NCBI GenBank assembly: GCA_001567105.1
Contig: LMZR01000037.1
Coordinates: 1-41,757 of the forward strand
Direction of reading: 5' to 3'
Origin: Chloroflexi bacterium OLB14
Lineage (GTDB): Bacteria; Chloroflexota; Anaerolineae; Anaerolineales; Villigracilaceae
Length of the DNA: 41,757 nucleotides
Positions within the stretch are counted from its first letter, which is position 1; every line of letters starts with the position of its first letter. Under the pieces are notes generated by a model. It was given only the letters and a program-made list of their open reading frames with translations. It did not search any database and had not been told where the DNA came from. Below are positions 8,816 through 17,415 of the stretch, one piece after another. Position numbers and translations under genes: made by a program.

Positions 8816-8841
8816 GGGAGTGGGGAATGAGGAATGGCGAA

Positions 8842-8936
8842 AGACCCTAAAGGTCTATTCTGCCTGAAAATTATTTATGAAAGCAAATATTCTTTGCCAT
8901 CAAATTCCTTGATTTGTAATGAGACCTTTAGGGTCT
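8842..8936. repeat. Pair of AGACC(C/T)(T/A)(A/T)(A/G)GGTCT palindromes
   Basis: AGACCCTAAAGGTCT at 8842-8856 and its exact complement AGACCTTTAGGGTCT at 8922-8936 form an inverted pair 65 bases apart. A partial copy, CCCTAAAGGTCT, lies at 2940-2951 before gyrA. They would form a long hairpin downstream of the gene at 8393 and the convergent zwf gene. Confidence 0.75.
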
Positions 8937-8946
8937 GTTTGTTTAT

Positions 8947-8982
8947 TCACAGACTTTCGACAGACTCAAGCCATGATGAAAC
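8947..8982. repeat. 36-nt interspersed repeat, copy 1
   Basis: This 36-mer, containing GACTCAAGCCATGATGAAA, is nearly identical to 24005-24040, with differences at only three positions. Both copies lie in repeat-rich gaps beside palindromes. No coding sense is evident. Confidence 0.8.
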
Positions 8983-8992
8983 CTTTTACGAA

Positions 8993-10462
8993 TCACGCAT
9001 CACTTTCCTCATTCAACCATCTCCTGCCATCTTTTGCTAACAGCATATCACTTTCAGCGGGTCCCCAACTTGATGGCTTGTAAACAGCCAGAGGCGGAGT
9101 CTGATGCGTATCCCATGTTTGCAGAATCGGGTCAATGATAGACCACGCTGTCTCCACTTCATCCGCGCGCGTAAATAAAGATGCATCGCCTTGAATTGCA
9201 TCAAGCAATAATCTTTCATACGCTTCAGGAATAGCACTTTTTCCAAAGGCTTCATCATAATGAAATTCCATATCCACCGAGCGCGTTTCATTTACTTTAT
9301 CGGGCGCCTTCGCTTCAAAACGCAAATGCACACCTTCATCGGGTTGCAAAAATAAAACCAACATGTTGGGCTTCATCGTTTGCATGGGGAACATAGCCAG
9401 CGGTGGCTCTTTGAATTGAATAATAATTTGCGATTGCTTTTCGGATAAATTTTTTCCTGACCTTAAATAAAACGGAACGCCTTGCCATCTCCAATTATTG
9501 ATGAAGAGACGCAACGCCGCAAACGTGGCGGTAGTTGATTCTGCACCTACGCCTTTTTCTTGGCTGTAACCTTTGTATTGCGCCCTGACGGTATTGGTTA
9601 AAACCTCTTCAGGTGATAATGGTTTAATAGCACTTAATACTTTTACTTTTTCATTTCGCAAATGACTAGCACTAAATGAGGCAGGTGGTTCCATTGCAAC
9701 TAAAGTTAACAATTGCAATAGATGATTTTGAAACATATCACGCAATACGCCTACGCCATCATAATAACCTGCGCGATGTTCTAGCCCAACTTTTTCTGCT
9801 ACGGTGATTTGAACATGGTCAATGTAATTGCGATTCCAAATTGGTTCATAAATGGTATTAGCAAAACGAGTGAATAAAATATTTTGCACAGTCTCTTTGC
9901 CGAGATAATGGTCAATGCGATAGACTTGATTTTCATGCAAGGCTTTATGCACTTGTTTATTTAATGTGATGGCGGTTTCTAAGCTTGTGCCGAAAGGTTT
10001 TTCTATAACTACTCGTCTCCAATACCCTTTGCGTTCTTCCAGTTGATCTGTTTTGTGTAAGTTCTCAATAATGCTTGGGAATATTTTCGGTGGTACTGCC
10101 ATATAATACAAACGATTTGTGTTTTCGTTATCTTCATATTTTTTAAGTTGTTCAGCAAGTTTTTTGAAATCTTCAACTTCGCTATATGTTCCTGTTAGGT
10201 AACGTAGGTTTGAGGCAAAGATATTCCATTCTTCTTGTGTGAATTTGTAAGTTGCGAAATTTTTCATGCCCTCTAACAAATGCTTTCGGAAAGATTCGTT
10301 GGAAAATTCAGTGGTGCCACAACCGATAATTTGTAATTGCTTGGGTGTTTTACGTTTACGAAACAAATTAAACAACGAAGGGATTAACTTGCGTTGAGTC
10401 AAATCACCTGACGCACCGAAGATGATAATAGTTGTGGGGAGTTTATTATTTATAGTATTCAT
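8993..10462 (-). CDS. zwf: Glucose-6-phosphate 1-dehydrogenase
   Basis: First step of the oxidative pentose phosphate pathway: oxidises glucose 6-phosphate to 6-phosphogluconolactone, normally with NADP+. The 489 residues match the family length. The Rossmann motif FGASGDLTQRKL lies at 15-26, the substrate motif EKPFGTS at 154-160, and the active-site signature RIDHYLGKE at 182-190 with the catalytic His. It is the last gene of a minus-strand group pgl-gnd-zwf, and a hairpin repeat separates it from gnd by 90 bases. The three genes together encode the whole oxidative branch, giving NADPH and ribulose 5-phosphate. Confidence 0.96.
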   Translation of the reverse strand: MNTINNKLPTTIIIFGASGDLTQRKLIPSLFNLFRKRKTPKQLQIIGCGTTEFSNESFRKHLLEGMKNFATYKFTQEEWNIFASNLRYLTGTYSEVEDFKKLAEQLKKYEDNENTNRLYYMAVPPKIFPSIIENLHKTDQLEERKGYWRRVVIEKPFGTSLETAITLNKQVHKALHENQVYRIDHYLGKETVQNILFTRFANTIYEPIWNRNYIDHVQITVAEKVGLEHRAGYYDGVGVLRDMFQNHLLQLLTLVAMEPPASFSASHLRNEKVKVLSAIKPLSPEEVLTNTVRAQYKGYSQEKGVGAESTTATFAALRLFINNWRWQGVPFYLRSGKNLSEKQSQIIIQFKEPPLAMFPMQTMKPNMLVLFLQPDEGVHLRFEAKAPDKVNETRSVDMEFHYDEAFGKSAIPEAYERLLLDAIQGDASLFTRADEVETAWSIIDPILQTWDTHQTPPLAVYKPSSWGPAESDMLLAKDGRRWLNEESDA

Positions 10463-10474
10463 TTAAGACCTTTT

Positions 10475-10544
10475 ACCACAGAGTTCACAGAGACCACTGA
10501 GAAAACCTTTTAAGAATCTCCGTGAACTCTGTGTTCTCAGTGGT
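10475..10544. repeat. Inverted repeat, CCACAGAG family
   Basis: Arms ACCACAGAGTTCACAGAG and its near complement meet around a short AT-rich centre. It occupies most of the gap between gnd and zwf. The same element type lies at 226-295, and fragments of its wording occur inside the GT2 gene at 15021-15041. Confidence 0.85.
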
Positions 10545-10552
10545 GAGTGCTT

Positions 10553-11461
10553 TTAGGGTGATTTTTTTATTGCGTGCCCACCAAATTGATTTCGTAACGC
10601 CGCCAACATGCGAGCTGGATAATTCTCCTCATCTCTGCTGGCAAATCTCATTTGTAAGGCTAACGTGATGACAGGTGCAGGTACATCTAAATCAATGGAT
10701 TCAAATACTGTCCAACGTCCTTCACCTGAATCTGCCACCCAAGGTTTGATATCTTTCAATTCAGCATCTTCATCTAAAGCGTTAGCGGCTAGATCTAATA
10801 ACCATGAACGCACCACACTGCCATTCTGCCAAATGTGTGACACTTGGGCTAAATCAAGTTCAAATTCTTTTTTGCCTTTCAAAATTCCAAAACCTTCGGC
10901 GTAGGCTTGCATCATGCCATATTCAATGCCATTGTGAATCATTTTAACGAAATGCCCTGCACCATGCGGACCAACTCGTCCCCAACCTTTGTCTTTGGCA
11001 GGTGCTAATGTTTCAAATATCGGATTCAATGTTTCAACTACATCTTTTTTTCCGCCAATCATCATGCTATAACCTTCTTTGAGTCCCCAAATGCCACCGC
11101 TGGTTCCGCAATCAACAAAGTCAATGCCTTTTTGTGCAAGCATTTCTGCATGAGCAATCGTTTCTTTGTAATTAGAATTTCCGCCATCAATAACAATATC
11201 ACCTTTATTTAATAATGTTGAAAACTGTTTTATTGTTTCAGCAGTAGGCTTACCAGATGGAATCATTAACCAAATAATTTTTTGCTTGGGCAATTTTTGT
11301 AATGCTTCTTCAATTGAATTTGCACCGTCAATTCCATTTTTGCTGGCATTCTCTACCGATTCTTTTGTACGGTCATAACCAATTACTTTATGTCCACCTT
11401 GCACAAGTCGGGTTGCCATGTTTAATCCCATTTTGCCTAAGCCAATCATTGCTAATTCCAT
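10553..11461 (-). CDS. gnd: 6-phosphogluconate dehydrogenase, short (decarboxylating) type
   Basis: Oxidatively decarboxylates 6-phosphogluconate to ribulose 5-phosphate. The 302-residue length is that of the short dimeric/tetrameric form, not the 470-residue form of E. coli. The nucleotide-binding motif GLGKMG is at 7-12, DGGNSNYK at 92-99, the substrate loop GTSGGIWGLKEGY at 119-131, and GHFVKMIHNGIEYGMMQ at 169-185 with the catalytic Lys173. Short forms often prefer NAD+; the cofactor here is undecided. It sits between pgl and zwf in the same direction. Confidence 0.94.
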   Translation of the reverse strand: MELAMIGLGKMGLNMATRLVQGGHKVIGYDRTKESVENASKNGIDGANSIEEALQKLPKQKIIWLMIPSGKPTAETIKQFSTLLNKGDIVIDGGNSNYKETIAHAEMLAQKGIDFVDCGTSGGIWGLKEGYSMMIGGKKDVVETLNPIFETLAPAKDKGWGRVGPHGAGHFVKMIHNGIEYGMMQAYAEGFGILKGKKEFELDLAQVSHIWQNGSVVRSWLLDLAANALDEDAELKDIKPWVADSGEGRWTVFESIDLDVPAPVITLALQMRFASRDEENYPARMLAALRNQFGGHAIKKSP

Positions 11462-11486
11462 TTTGAACTCCTAATAAATTATATAC

Positions 11487-11630
11487 TCGGTGGTCGAGTA
11501 GGGGCGAGGTCATCTCGCCCTGTATCGAGACCACAAGTTAATGAAATACATTTCATTAACTTTATTTTTTCTGCGTGCCTGTTGGTCTCGATACGGTCTC
11601 GCAACAAACGCTCGACCTACTCGACCAACG
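11487..11630. repeat. Large inverted repeat, GGTCGAGTAG/TCGAGACC family
   Basis: The left half carries GGTGGTCGAGTAGG and GTATCGAGACCAC; the right half carries GGTCTCGATAC and CCTACTCGACCAAC, so the whole gap can fold as one hairpin of about 144 nt. A second, more diverged element of the same design is at 30248-30390. It separates pgl from gnd. Confidence 0.8.
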
Positions 11631-11636
11631 AACCAC

Positions 11637-12337
11637 TCAACTAACATCCACCCACCAAATTAATTTTCCATTCTTCGGTTGGATTCGTTGCGCAGGATAC
11701 AAGTCCAAATTTTTTTCACCATGCAAAACTGTATTTAATATCTGCGCTTTATTTTGCCTGTCACCCAAAAACCAAATTTCTCTCGCCTCATTAAAAACTT
11801 TTGGCGTTAATGTAACACGATTCGCAGGTCGGTCTTGATAATGAGCAGTGACTGCAACAACAGGCTCTTCAACATCAACTGGTGAATTGGGGAATAACGA
11901 TGCCGTGTGACCATCTTCACCTAAGCCGAGTAAAACTAAATCAAAACGTGGAAAGTCTAATGGAGGTTCAGCAAAAAATTTCAAAGTGTGGGCATAATGT
12001 GTCGCAGCAGAATCAGGTTTCAAGCGTTGCCCTGAGCTTGTCGAAGGGTCAGTGTTGATGCGGTGAATATTGGTAGCCTGAATTTTATCAAGTAAAACTT
12101 TTTTTATCTGTCCATAATTATTGCCAGCATCATCCATTGGCACGCAACGCTCATCACCCCAAAAAAATGTACGCGACTCCAATCTAAATTTGCATCAGCA
12201 AGTTTTTTATAAATTTTTATGGGCGTATTACCACCTGCGAGCGATATTAAAAACCTGCCACGCTTTTCAATAGATTCGTTTGCAATTTGAATCAAATCTT
12301 TTACGATTTCATCCACTGAAAATTCTTTTATCATCAT
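11637..12337 (-). CDS. pgl: 6-phosphogluconolactonase, frameshifted
   Basis: Hydrolyses 6-phosphogluconolactone, linking zwf and gnd. Two overlapping frames give one protein of about 233 residues: MMIKEFSVDEIV... with SLAGGNTP near residue 34, then HFFWGDERCVP, NYGQIKKVLL and LLGLGEDGHTASLFP, the classical motifs. The frames join if one T is added to the run read on the plus strand as seven A at 12161-12167. A consensus error is likeliest; transcriptional slippage on the homopolymer or true inactivation are alternatives. In the second half, DPSTSSGQRL is encoded by a palindromic repeat (12029-12050) inserted in frame in the loop after HRINT. Confidence 0.88.
12029..12050. repeat. In-frame palindromic repeat inside pgl
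   Basis: GCCCTGAGCTTGTCGAAGGG is a common bacterial intergenic repeat type. Here it lies in the coding strand of pgl, in frame, and encodes PSTSSGQ on the minus strand. It lies where the usual 6-phosphogluconolactonase has a surface loop. Confidence 0.8.
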
Positions 12338-12401
12338 TTGTGATTGTAATTCATTTGAGTAGAATCGTCTCGCAGGTTAAGTGAAAGATTATGTTGTTTG
12401 A

Positions 12402-13499
12402 TTAAACCTGCGAGGCACTCTGCTTAACAAATTCCACAAATTCATTTCTGAATCTTTCTGCCGAAAAACGCTGTGCATTTTCAACAATGATTTGACTATC
12501 AAATTTCATCTTTTCAAACCGATTCACCGCCTCAACCAAACTAGCGGATAATTGGTCTTTGAACAACAAGCCTGTTTCTTCATCCCGAACGATTTCGCTT
12601 GCGCCACCTTTAGCGTAAGCAATGACGGGGCATCCTGCCGCTTGTGCTTCCGCCATAGCAATACCGAAATCTTCAGTTGCCATATACACAAAAGCTTTAG
12701 CGCGATTCATTAAATCAGTCACCACTTGATCAGGTTGATAACCTAAAATTTTAATATTTTCATTGGCAATCTTTTTAAGGATGTCAATATCTGTACCATC
12801 ACCAACCACAACCAGTGGAAGTTTTAATTCATTAAATGCTTTCACAATTTCGGGCGTCAACTTATATGGCACAAGCCTTGAAACTAATAAATAAAAATTA
12901 TCTCTTTCTTTAGCAGACTTAAATCTTTTCACATCCACACATGGGTACATGACTTGCGAATCACGATTCCATGCTTCTTTGATATGTGATGCTGTCCAAT
13001 GTGAATTTGCTATAAACGAATCAGTTCGGGATGAAGCGAATTTATCCCAGCGGCGTAACAGGTTCAAGGTCAGGTGTGCGGCGGAATGAATCAACGGTTT
13101 GTTTAGTTTATGTAGTCGCAAATAATCATCACGCATGTGCCAAGCATATCTCATCGGTGTTGAAATATATGAAATATGTTTTTGATTTTTATGCGTTTTG
13201 ACTCCATGTGCCACCGCATGTGACAATGAAATGACCAAATCATAATTTGCTACATCCAAAGACTCGATTGCCAAAGGCATGAGCGGTAAAAGTTTTCGAT
13301 ATAAATTTTCCACATTTGGAATTTTCTGCAACCAAGAAGTTTTAACTTTAATGTTCTCTAAAGGTGTATTGATAAAGTTTTTAGGAAAATGCGTTAAAGC
13401 AAACACATCCGCTTGCGGATATAAATTTAGTACTTCAACTAAAATTCTTTCCGAGCCACCCAACGTACTTAACCATTCATGCACAATCGCAATTTTCAA
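12402..13499 (-). CDS. Glycosyltransferase family 4 (WbaZ-like)
   Basis: Cytosolic GT-B enzyme that transfers a sugar from a nucleotide donor to a lipid-linked glycan. The N-terminal domain starts MKIAIVHEWLSTLGGSERIL, with the usual glycine-rich GGSE acceptor loop. The C-terminal domain holds LVSRLVPYK, VVVGDGTD, ATEDFGIAMAEAQAAGCPV (donor-binding E-x7-E region) and ends SAERFRNEF, resembling WbaZ-type mannosyltransferases. TTG at 13499 is chosen because GGAG lies five bases upstream and the domain begins at once; 21 further codons are open upstream. The 365-residue product is of normal length. It is divergent from the O-antigen ligase-like gene, so the two probably share a control region. 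Donor sugar unknown. Confidence 0.9.
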   Translation of the reverse strand: MKIAIVHEWLSTLGGSERILVEVLNLYPQADVFALTHFPKNFINTPLENIKVKTSWLQKIPNVENLYRKLLPLMPLAIESLDVANYDLVISLSHAVAHGVKTHKNQKHISYISTPMRYAWHMRDDYLRLHKLNKPLIHSAAHLTLNLLRRWDKFASSRTDSFIANSHWTASHIKEAWNRDSQVMYPCVDVKRFKSAKERDNFYLLVSRLVPYKLTPEIVKAFNELKLPLVVVGDGTDIDILKKIANENIKILGYQPDQVVTDLMNRAKAFVYMATEDFGIAMAEAQAAGCPVIAYAKGGASEIVRDEETGLLFKDQLSASLVEAVNRFEKMKFDSQIIVENAQRFSAERFRNEFVEFVKQSASQV

Positions 13500-13574
13500 A
13501 TTCACTCCGAGATATAATAGATATATCATTGCCAGAAGGTTGTGAAACAACCAACGAAGCAATCTTATTATTTT

Positions 13575-14902
13575 ATGTCATCAATTCGCAAAAAACTTAT
13601 TTATTTCTCTGAATTTGCTACAAAAATATTTTTTGGCCTCACCATCATCTTCATCCCATTCCGTTGGCGCATAGACTTATTACCTCGTCCTATGCCACCA
13701 CTGTATGGTGATTATACAAACTTCCAATTATTTATTAGTGATATCACTTTAATTTGCTTATTAATTTTTTGGCTTACTTCAATAATCATAAATCCTAAAA
13801 AAAATAAAAAATTGGCAATCCATTAATATGGATTTGTTTAATCGGCTTAACACTTGCAGGCATAATTTCTATTTACGGCAGTATAGACCCAGCACTTTCA
13901 CGTTATCACGTCATTCGTTTTATTTTATTGTTATTATTTTATCTGTACATCGTCAATCAAGTCCAATCCCCAGTTTGGGTGATTGTGCCAATTGCACTTC
14001 AAATTATCATTCAAATACCTGTAGCAATTGGTCAGAGCCTCGCGCAATCTTCTTTAGGATTACAAAAGCTTGGAGAGATTCTGCTCAACCCGCAGATTCT
14101 TGGCATCAGCATTATCCCAGTAGATGGAATGCGCTTCTTACGTGCTTATGGCTTGAGTGATCACCCCAACATTCTTGGTGGCTCTCTGGCTTTTTCATTA
14201 ATTATTTTATTTGCAGTTGTTTTGTATGGAAAGAATCGTCAGCCCTTATTTGCTTCAATCATCTTTTTGTTTTCATTCCCCGCATTGTTGATGACCTTCT
14301 CACGCTCAGCATGGTTAGCGTTGATGGTCAGTATCAGTTTCATGGTCAGTATTGAAGCGCTGACGAAGAGATGGGATTCTCTCAAGCGAGCAAGTCTGCT
14401 GGGAATATTGAGTCTAATTGTCGTCATGCCATTTTTATCAAAAAACTTTTCAGTTTTTCAACAACGCATCAATTCAGTTGACGTCACACAAGATGAGCCG
14501 ATGAAAGAACGCCAGTTTTTATTACAAGCAGGCAACACATTATTTATTGAACATCCAACATTAGGCGTTGGGTTAGGTGCAACTCCTTTTGCATTTGAAA
14601 GAAGATTTGAAAATTTTCCATTAAATTTTCAACCACCACATTATGTTCCCTTATTAGTTCCATTGGAAACAGGCATACTCGGCGGATTTTTTTATTTGAC
14701 ATTATTTTTTATGCCATTTATTTATTTTTTTATCAATCGTAAAACAGTGCTGAATAATCCTTATGTATTAGGTGCAACTGCTTTGTTGTTTGGTATTTAT
14801 GTCGTTTCACTTTTTGATTACTACACTTGGTATGTGACGGGTCGTACATGGCAATGGCTGGCGTGGGGAATATATTCTGTTGCAATTCAAAAAGGTAAAT
14901 AA
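13575..14902 (+). CDS. O-antigen ligase/polymerase-like membrane protein, frameshifted
   Basis: Polytopic protein of the Wzy/WaaL type that joins or polymerises lipid-linked glycans on the outer face of the membrane. About 442 residues with 10 or more hydrophobic segments. The typical motif block is the loop YGLSDHPNILGGSLAF, then FSRSAWLALMV, and HPTLGVGLGATPF in the large periplasmic-type loop. The first 78 codons from ATG 13575 and the rest are in different frames; adding one A to the run of six at 13806-13811 joins INPKKNKK to IGNPLIWICL. ATG 13575 (MSSIRKK) is preferred over an upstream in-frame codon because of its basic N-terminus. It begins the glycan block and is two bases from the GT2 gene. 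Confidence 0.85.
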
Positions 14903-14904
14903 AT

Positions 14905-16431
14905 TTGTTTCAATACTTTATTGCCCCAATTGTGATTACTTATACCTTCGCCATGTTGGTTTTGATAATCTACATCGCCAACATGCTTTACCTTGCTATT
15001 GTTGGTTTACGAAATAAAAACTCAGTGAACTCTGTGGCTAATTCTTCCTCTGTTTTCTCCGCCGTCATCGGCGGAGAAGAAAAAGAAAATCCTTTTGTCA
15101 CAATTCAACTTCCCATCTACAATGAAAGATATGTTGCCGAAAGATTAATCCAAGCATGCGCTTCGTTTGATTATCCCCAACATCTTTTTGAAATTCAAGT
15201 ATTAGATGATTCAACAGATGACACCAAAGAAATTGTTTCTCAAAAAGTGCAACAAATAAAAAAACAGAATATAAACATTGTTCACATTCATCGCACAAAT
15301 CGTCAGGGATTCAAAGCGGGCGCACTTGCCAACGGACTTAAAACTGCCAAAGGTGAATTTATCGCCATCTTCGATGCTGATTTTGTTCCTAAGTCTGATT
15401 TTCTTAAAAAAATGTTGCCACATTTTGAAAACTCCAAAATTGACTTTTGCACAAGCCGTTGGGAACATTTGAATCGTGATTATTCATTCTTAACTTTATT
15501 TCAATCACTATCTCTGGATGCTCATTTCGCCATTGATCAATTAGCCCGTTCCAATTCGGATTATATTTTTAATTTCAACGGCACAGCAGGCGTTTGGCGC
15601 AAATCCGCAATTATAGATGCAGGTGGTTGGCAAGCCGATACCTTAACTGAAGATATGGATTTATCGTATCGTGTTTTCTTAAAAGGTTGGTCTGCGCATT
15701 ATGCAATGGATGTTGAAGCACCATCTGAATTGCCTGTTAGTTTCACTGCTTATCGTCGTCAACAATATCGTTGGGCGCGTGGCAGTTTAGAATGTGCTAT
15801 CAAATATATTCCAATACTTTGGCAATCAAATTTTTCATTTGCTAAAAAATTTCAAGCCACTTTGCATCTAACAGGTTATTTGTTACATCTATTAGCAATC
15901 AGCCTTATGTTTTTTTATCCACTACTTTTATTAATCGCAATGCACTACCCGACAATTTTGCAACCCATCGGTATTGGTTTCTTGATGAATCTACTTGTCT
16001 TTGCGCCAGCATTTTATTTTGTCACTGCACAATATTTATTAAATCGAAAATGGTTTCTTGCATTGCCACTTATTTTTTTGATGTCTATGTTTGCATCGGG
16101 TATGGTCTTAAACACTATGAAAGCCTTAATTCAAATTCTGCAAAACAAAATCATTCCCTTTGAGCGCACGCCTAAATTTGGCATCACAAACTCTGCGCAA
16201 AAATGGCTTGGCAATCGTTATCAAGTTCAAATTGATAGTTTAATTTTCTTTGAATTTCTTTTGGCTTTATTTAATTTACTCACCGCTTACTTTGCCTTTT
16301 CACTTAATTATTATTTAGTGATGATGTATGCCTTATTTTTTTCTTTTGGTTTATTCTTCTTCTCGATATTCACCTTACTTCAATCTTTATCTGCCCGCTT
16401 CTTCACTGACCCTCAACCTGATTCTGCTTAA
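14905..16431 (+). CDS. Membrane glycosyltransferase family 2 (cellulose/mannan synthase-like)
   Basis: Probably a processive synthase that builds and extrudes a polysaccharide. A first membrane helix (about 10-34) is followed by the catalytic domain starting at PFVTIQLPIYNE (about 62). DDSTDD lies near 101-106, DADF near 157-160, TEDMDLSYR near 249-257 and QQYRWARG near 287-294, the full D, DxD, TED, QxxRW set. Five or so helices follow from residue 315. Residues 38-60, between helix 1 and the catalytic domain, are encoded by two repeat elements (15021-15041 and 15055-15078) inserted in frame. The start is TTG with no clear ribosome binding site, two bases after the upstream stop, so coupling is likely. 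Cellulose, glucomannan or another product cannot be told. Confidence 0.9.
   Translation: MFQYFIAPIVITYTFAMLVLIIYIANMLYLAIVGLRNKNSVNSVANSSSVFSAVIGGEEKENPFVTIQLPIYNERYVAERLIQACASFDYPQHLFEIQVLDDSTDDTKEIVSQKVQQIKKQNINIVHIHRTNRQGFKAGALANGLKTAKGEFIAIFDADFVPKSDFLKKMLPHFENSKIDFCTSRWEHLNRDYSFLTLFQSLSLDAHFAIDQLARSNSDYIFNFNGTAGVWRKSAIIDAGGWQADTLTEDMDLSYRVFLKGWSAHYAMDVEAPSELPVSFTAYRRQQYRWARGSLECAIKYIPILWQSNFSFAKKFQATLHLTGYLLHLLAISLMFFYPLLLLIAMHYPTILQPIGIGFLMNLLVFAPAFYFVTAQYLLNRKWFLALPLIFLMSMFASGMVLNTMKALIQILQNKIIPFERTPKFGITNSAQKWLGNRYQVQIDSLIFFEFLLALFNLLTAYFAFSLNYYLVMMYALFFSFGLFFFSIFTLLQSLSARFFTDPQPDSA
15021..15078. repeat. Two in-frame repeat elements inside the GT2 gene
   Basis: CTCAGTGAACTCTGTGGCTAA at 15021-15041 matches one arm of the CCACAGAG family, and TTCTCCGCCGTCATCGGCGGAGAA at 15055-15078 is a perfect palindrome of the GCCGTCCTCGGC family. 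Together they encode the low-complexity linker between the first membrane helix and the catalytic domain. Confidence 0.75.
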
Positions 16432-16443
16432 TTAACTTTATCC

Positions 16444-17364
16444 ATGTCCCTTACCTTTTCCTCACCTCGACTCGCACCTCAAACTTTTTCTACACTTGAT
16501 GAAGCGATTCTGAAAACATTGGCTTACTCCGATGTTTTTGATTATCCATTAACTTTAGATGAGCTGCATAAATATCTTGTCATGTCTGCTACAAAAGAGG
16601 AAATTGAAAATTGCATTGAAGATATAAATCAAATCAATTTTTGTGAAGGATATTATTGCTTATCAGGTCGTGCTGAAATTATAAAAACTCGTCAAGTGCG
16701 TGAACAAAAATCAAAACCGATTTTCAGGCGTGCTTTACTCTATGGAAAAATCATCGCCAAATTTCCATTCGTCCGCATGGTGGCTCTGACAGGTTCATTA
16801 GCCATGTTGAATCTATCCAGTGAAGTAGACATGGATTTCATGCTTATCACCAAGCCCAAGCGTTTGTGGTTCGCCCGAGCCTTTGCAGTGACCTTCGGCA
16901 GATTCATCCGTTTGCTAGGGGATAGGATTTGTATCAACTTGCTCATCTCAGAAAATCATTTGCATTGGTCTCAACATGATTTATATTCAGCCAGAGAAAT
17001 TTGCCAAATGATTCCAATTTCAGGCTTTGATTCCCTTCATAGATTTCGCATAGCCAATTTATGGACTAAGGACTTTCTGCCAAATGCCAATAATATGGAC
17101 TCAACTAGCTTGCTAGTTGAACAAACCTCAGTACTCCAAAAATTGTTTGAACTACCTTTCCTATCCAAACTAGGTGACAAGTTAGAACAATGGGCAATGA
17201 ACTTTCAAATGAAAATCATTTCTCGCCATGAAAATGTTGGTGACGAAACCAACTTTACAACTGATATTTGCCAAGGCAATTTTCATCAACACAAAAAATG
17301 GACGATGGAAATGTATGAAAAGAAGTTAAAAAAAATTGCTCCATCAGCCGTCCTCGGCGGATGA
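16444..17364 (+). CDS. Nucleotidyltransferase-fold protein with N-terminal winged helix
   Basis: Residues about 18-75 (AILKTLAYSDVFDYPLTLDEL) look like a winged-helix domain. Residues 115-135 hold a polymerase-beta-like signature, TGSLAMLNLSSEVDMDFML, with G117-S118 and the metal-binding pair D129-x-D131, as in MNT/KNT nucleotidyltransferases. Relatives are usually annotated only as nucleotidyltransferase-domain proteins; substrate unknown. The last residues, PSAVLGG and the TGA stop, come from a GCCGTCCTCGGC repeat (17344-17361), so the original C-terminus may have been replaced. It lies 12 bases after the GT2 gene and in the same direction. Its role in a glycan block is not obvious: it may modify a sugar, lipid or protein. 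Confidence 0.75.
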   Translation: MSLTFSSPRLAPQTFSTLDEAILKTLAYSDVFDYPLTLDELHKYLVMSATKEEIENCIEDINQINFCEGYYCLSGRAEIIKTRQVREQKSKPIFRRALLYGKIIAKFPFVRMVALTGSLAMLNLSSEVDMDFMLITKPKRLWFARAFAVTFGRFIRLLGDRICINLLISENHLHWSQHDLYSAREICQMIPISGFDSLHRFRIANLWTKDFLPNANNMDSTSLLVEQTSVLQKLFELPFLSKLGDKLEQWAMNFQMKIISRHENVGDETNFTTDICQGNFHQHKKWTMEMYEKKLKKIAPSAVLGG

Positions 17365-17398
17365 TATAAACAATAACTTTTCGCCGAGGACGGCGAAA
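17344..17398. repeat. Inverted pair of GCCGTCCTCGGC repeats
   Basis: GCCGTCCTCGGCGG at 17347-17360 supplies the end of the upstream gene. The opposite orientation, TTTTCGCCGAGGACGGCGAAAA, lies at 17377-17398. The two can pair as a GC-rich hairpin with a 24-base AT-rich loop and an A-rich tail, between two genes of the same direction, so it may lower downstream expression or stabilise the upstream mRNA. Confidence 0.8.
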
Positions 17399-17415
17399 AA
17401 CGCGAACTAAAAATT

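Noticed and set aside
13828..14160. A separate 110-codon plus-strand gene
   Set aside because: It is an out-of-frame shadow of the O-antigen ligase-like gene, whose true frame is open from 13808.
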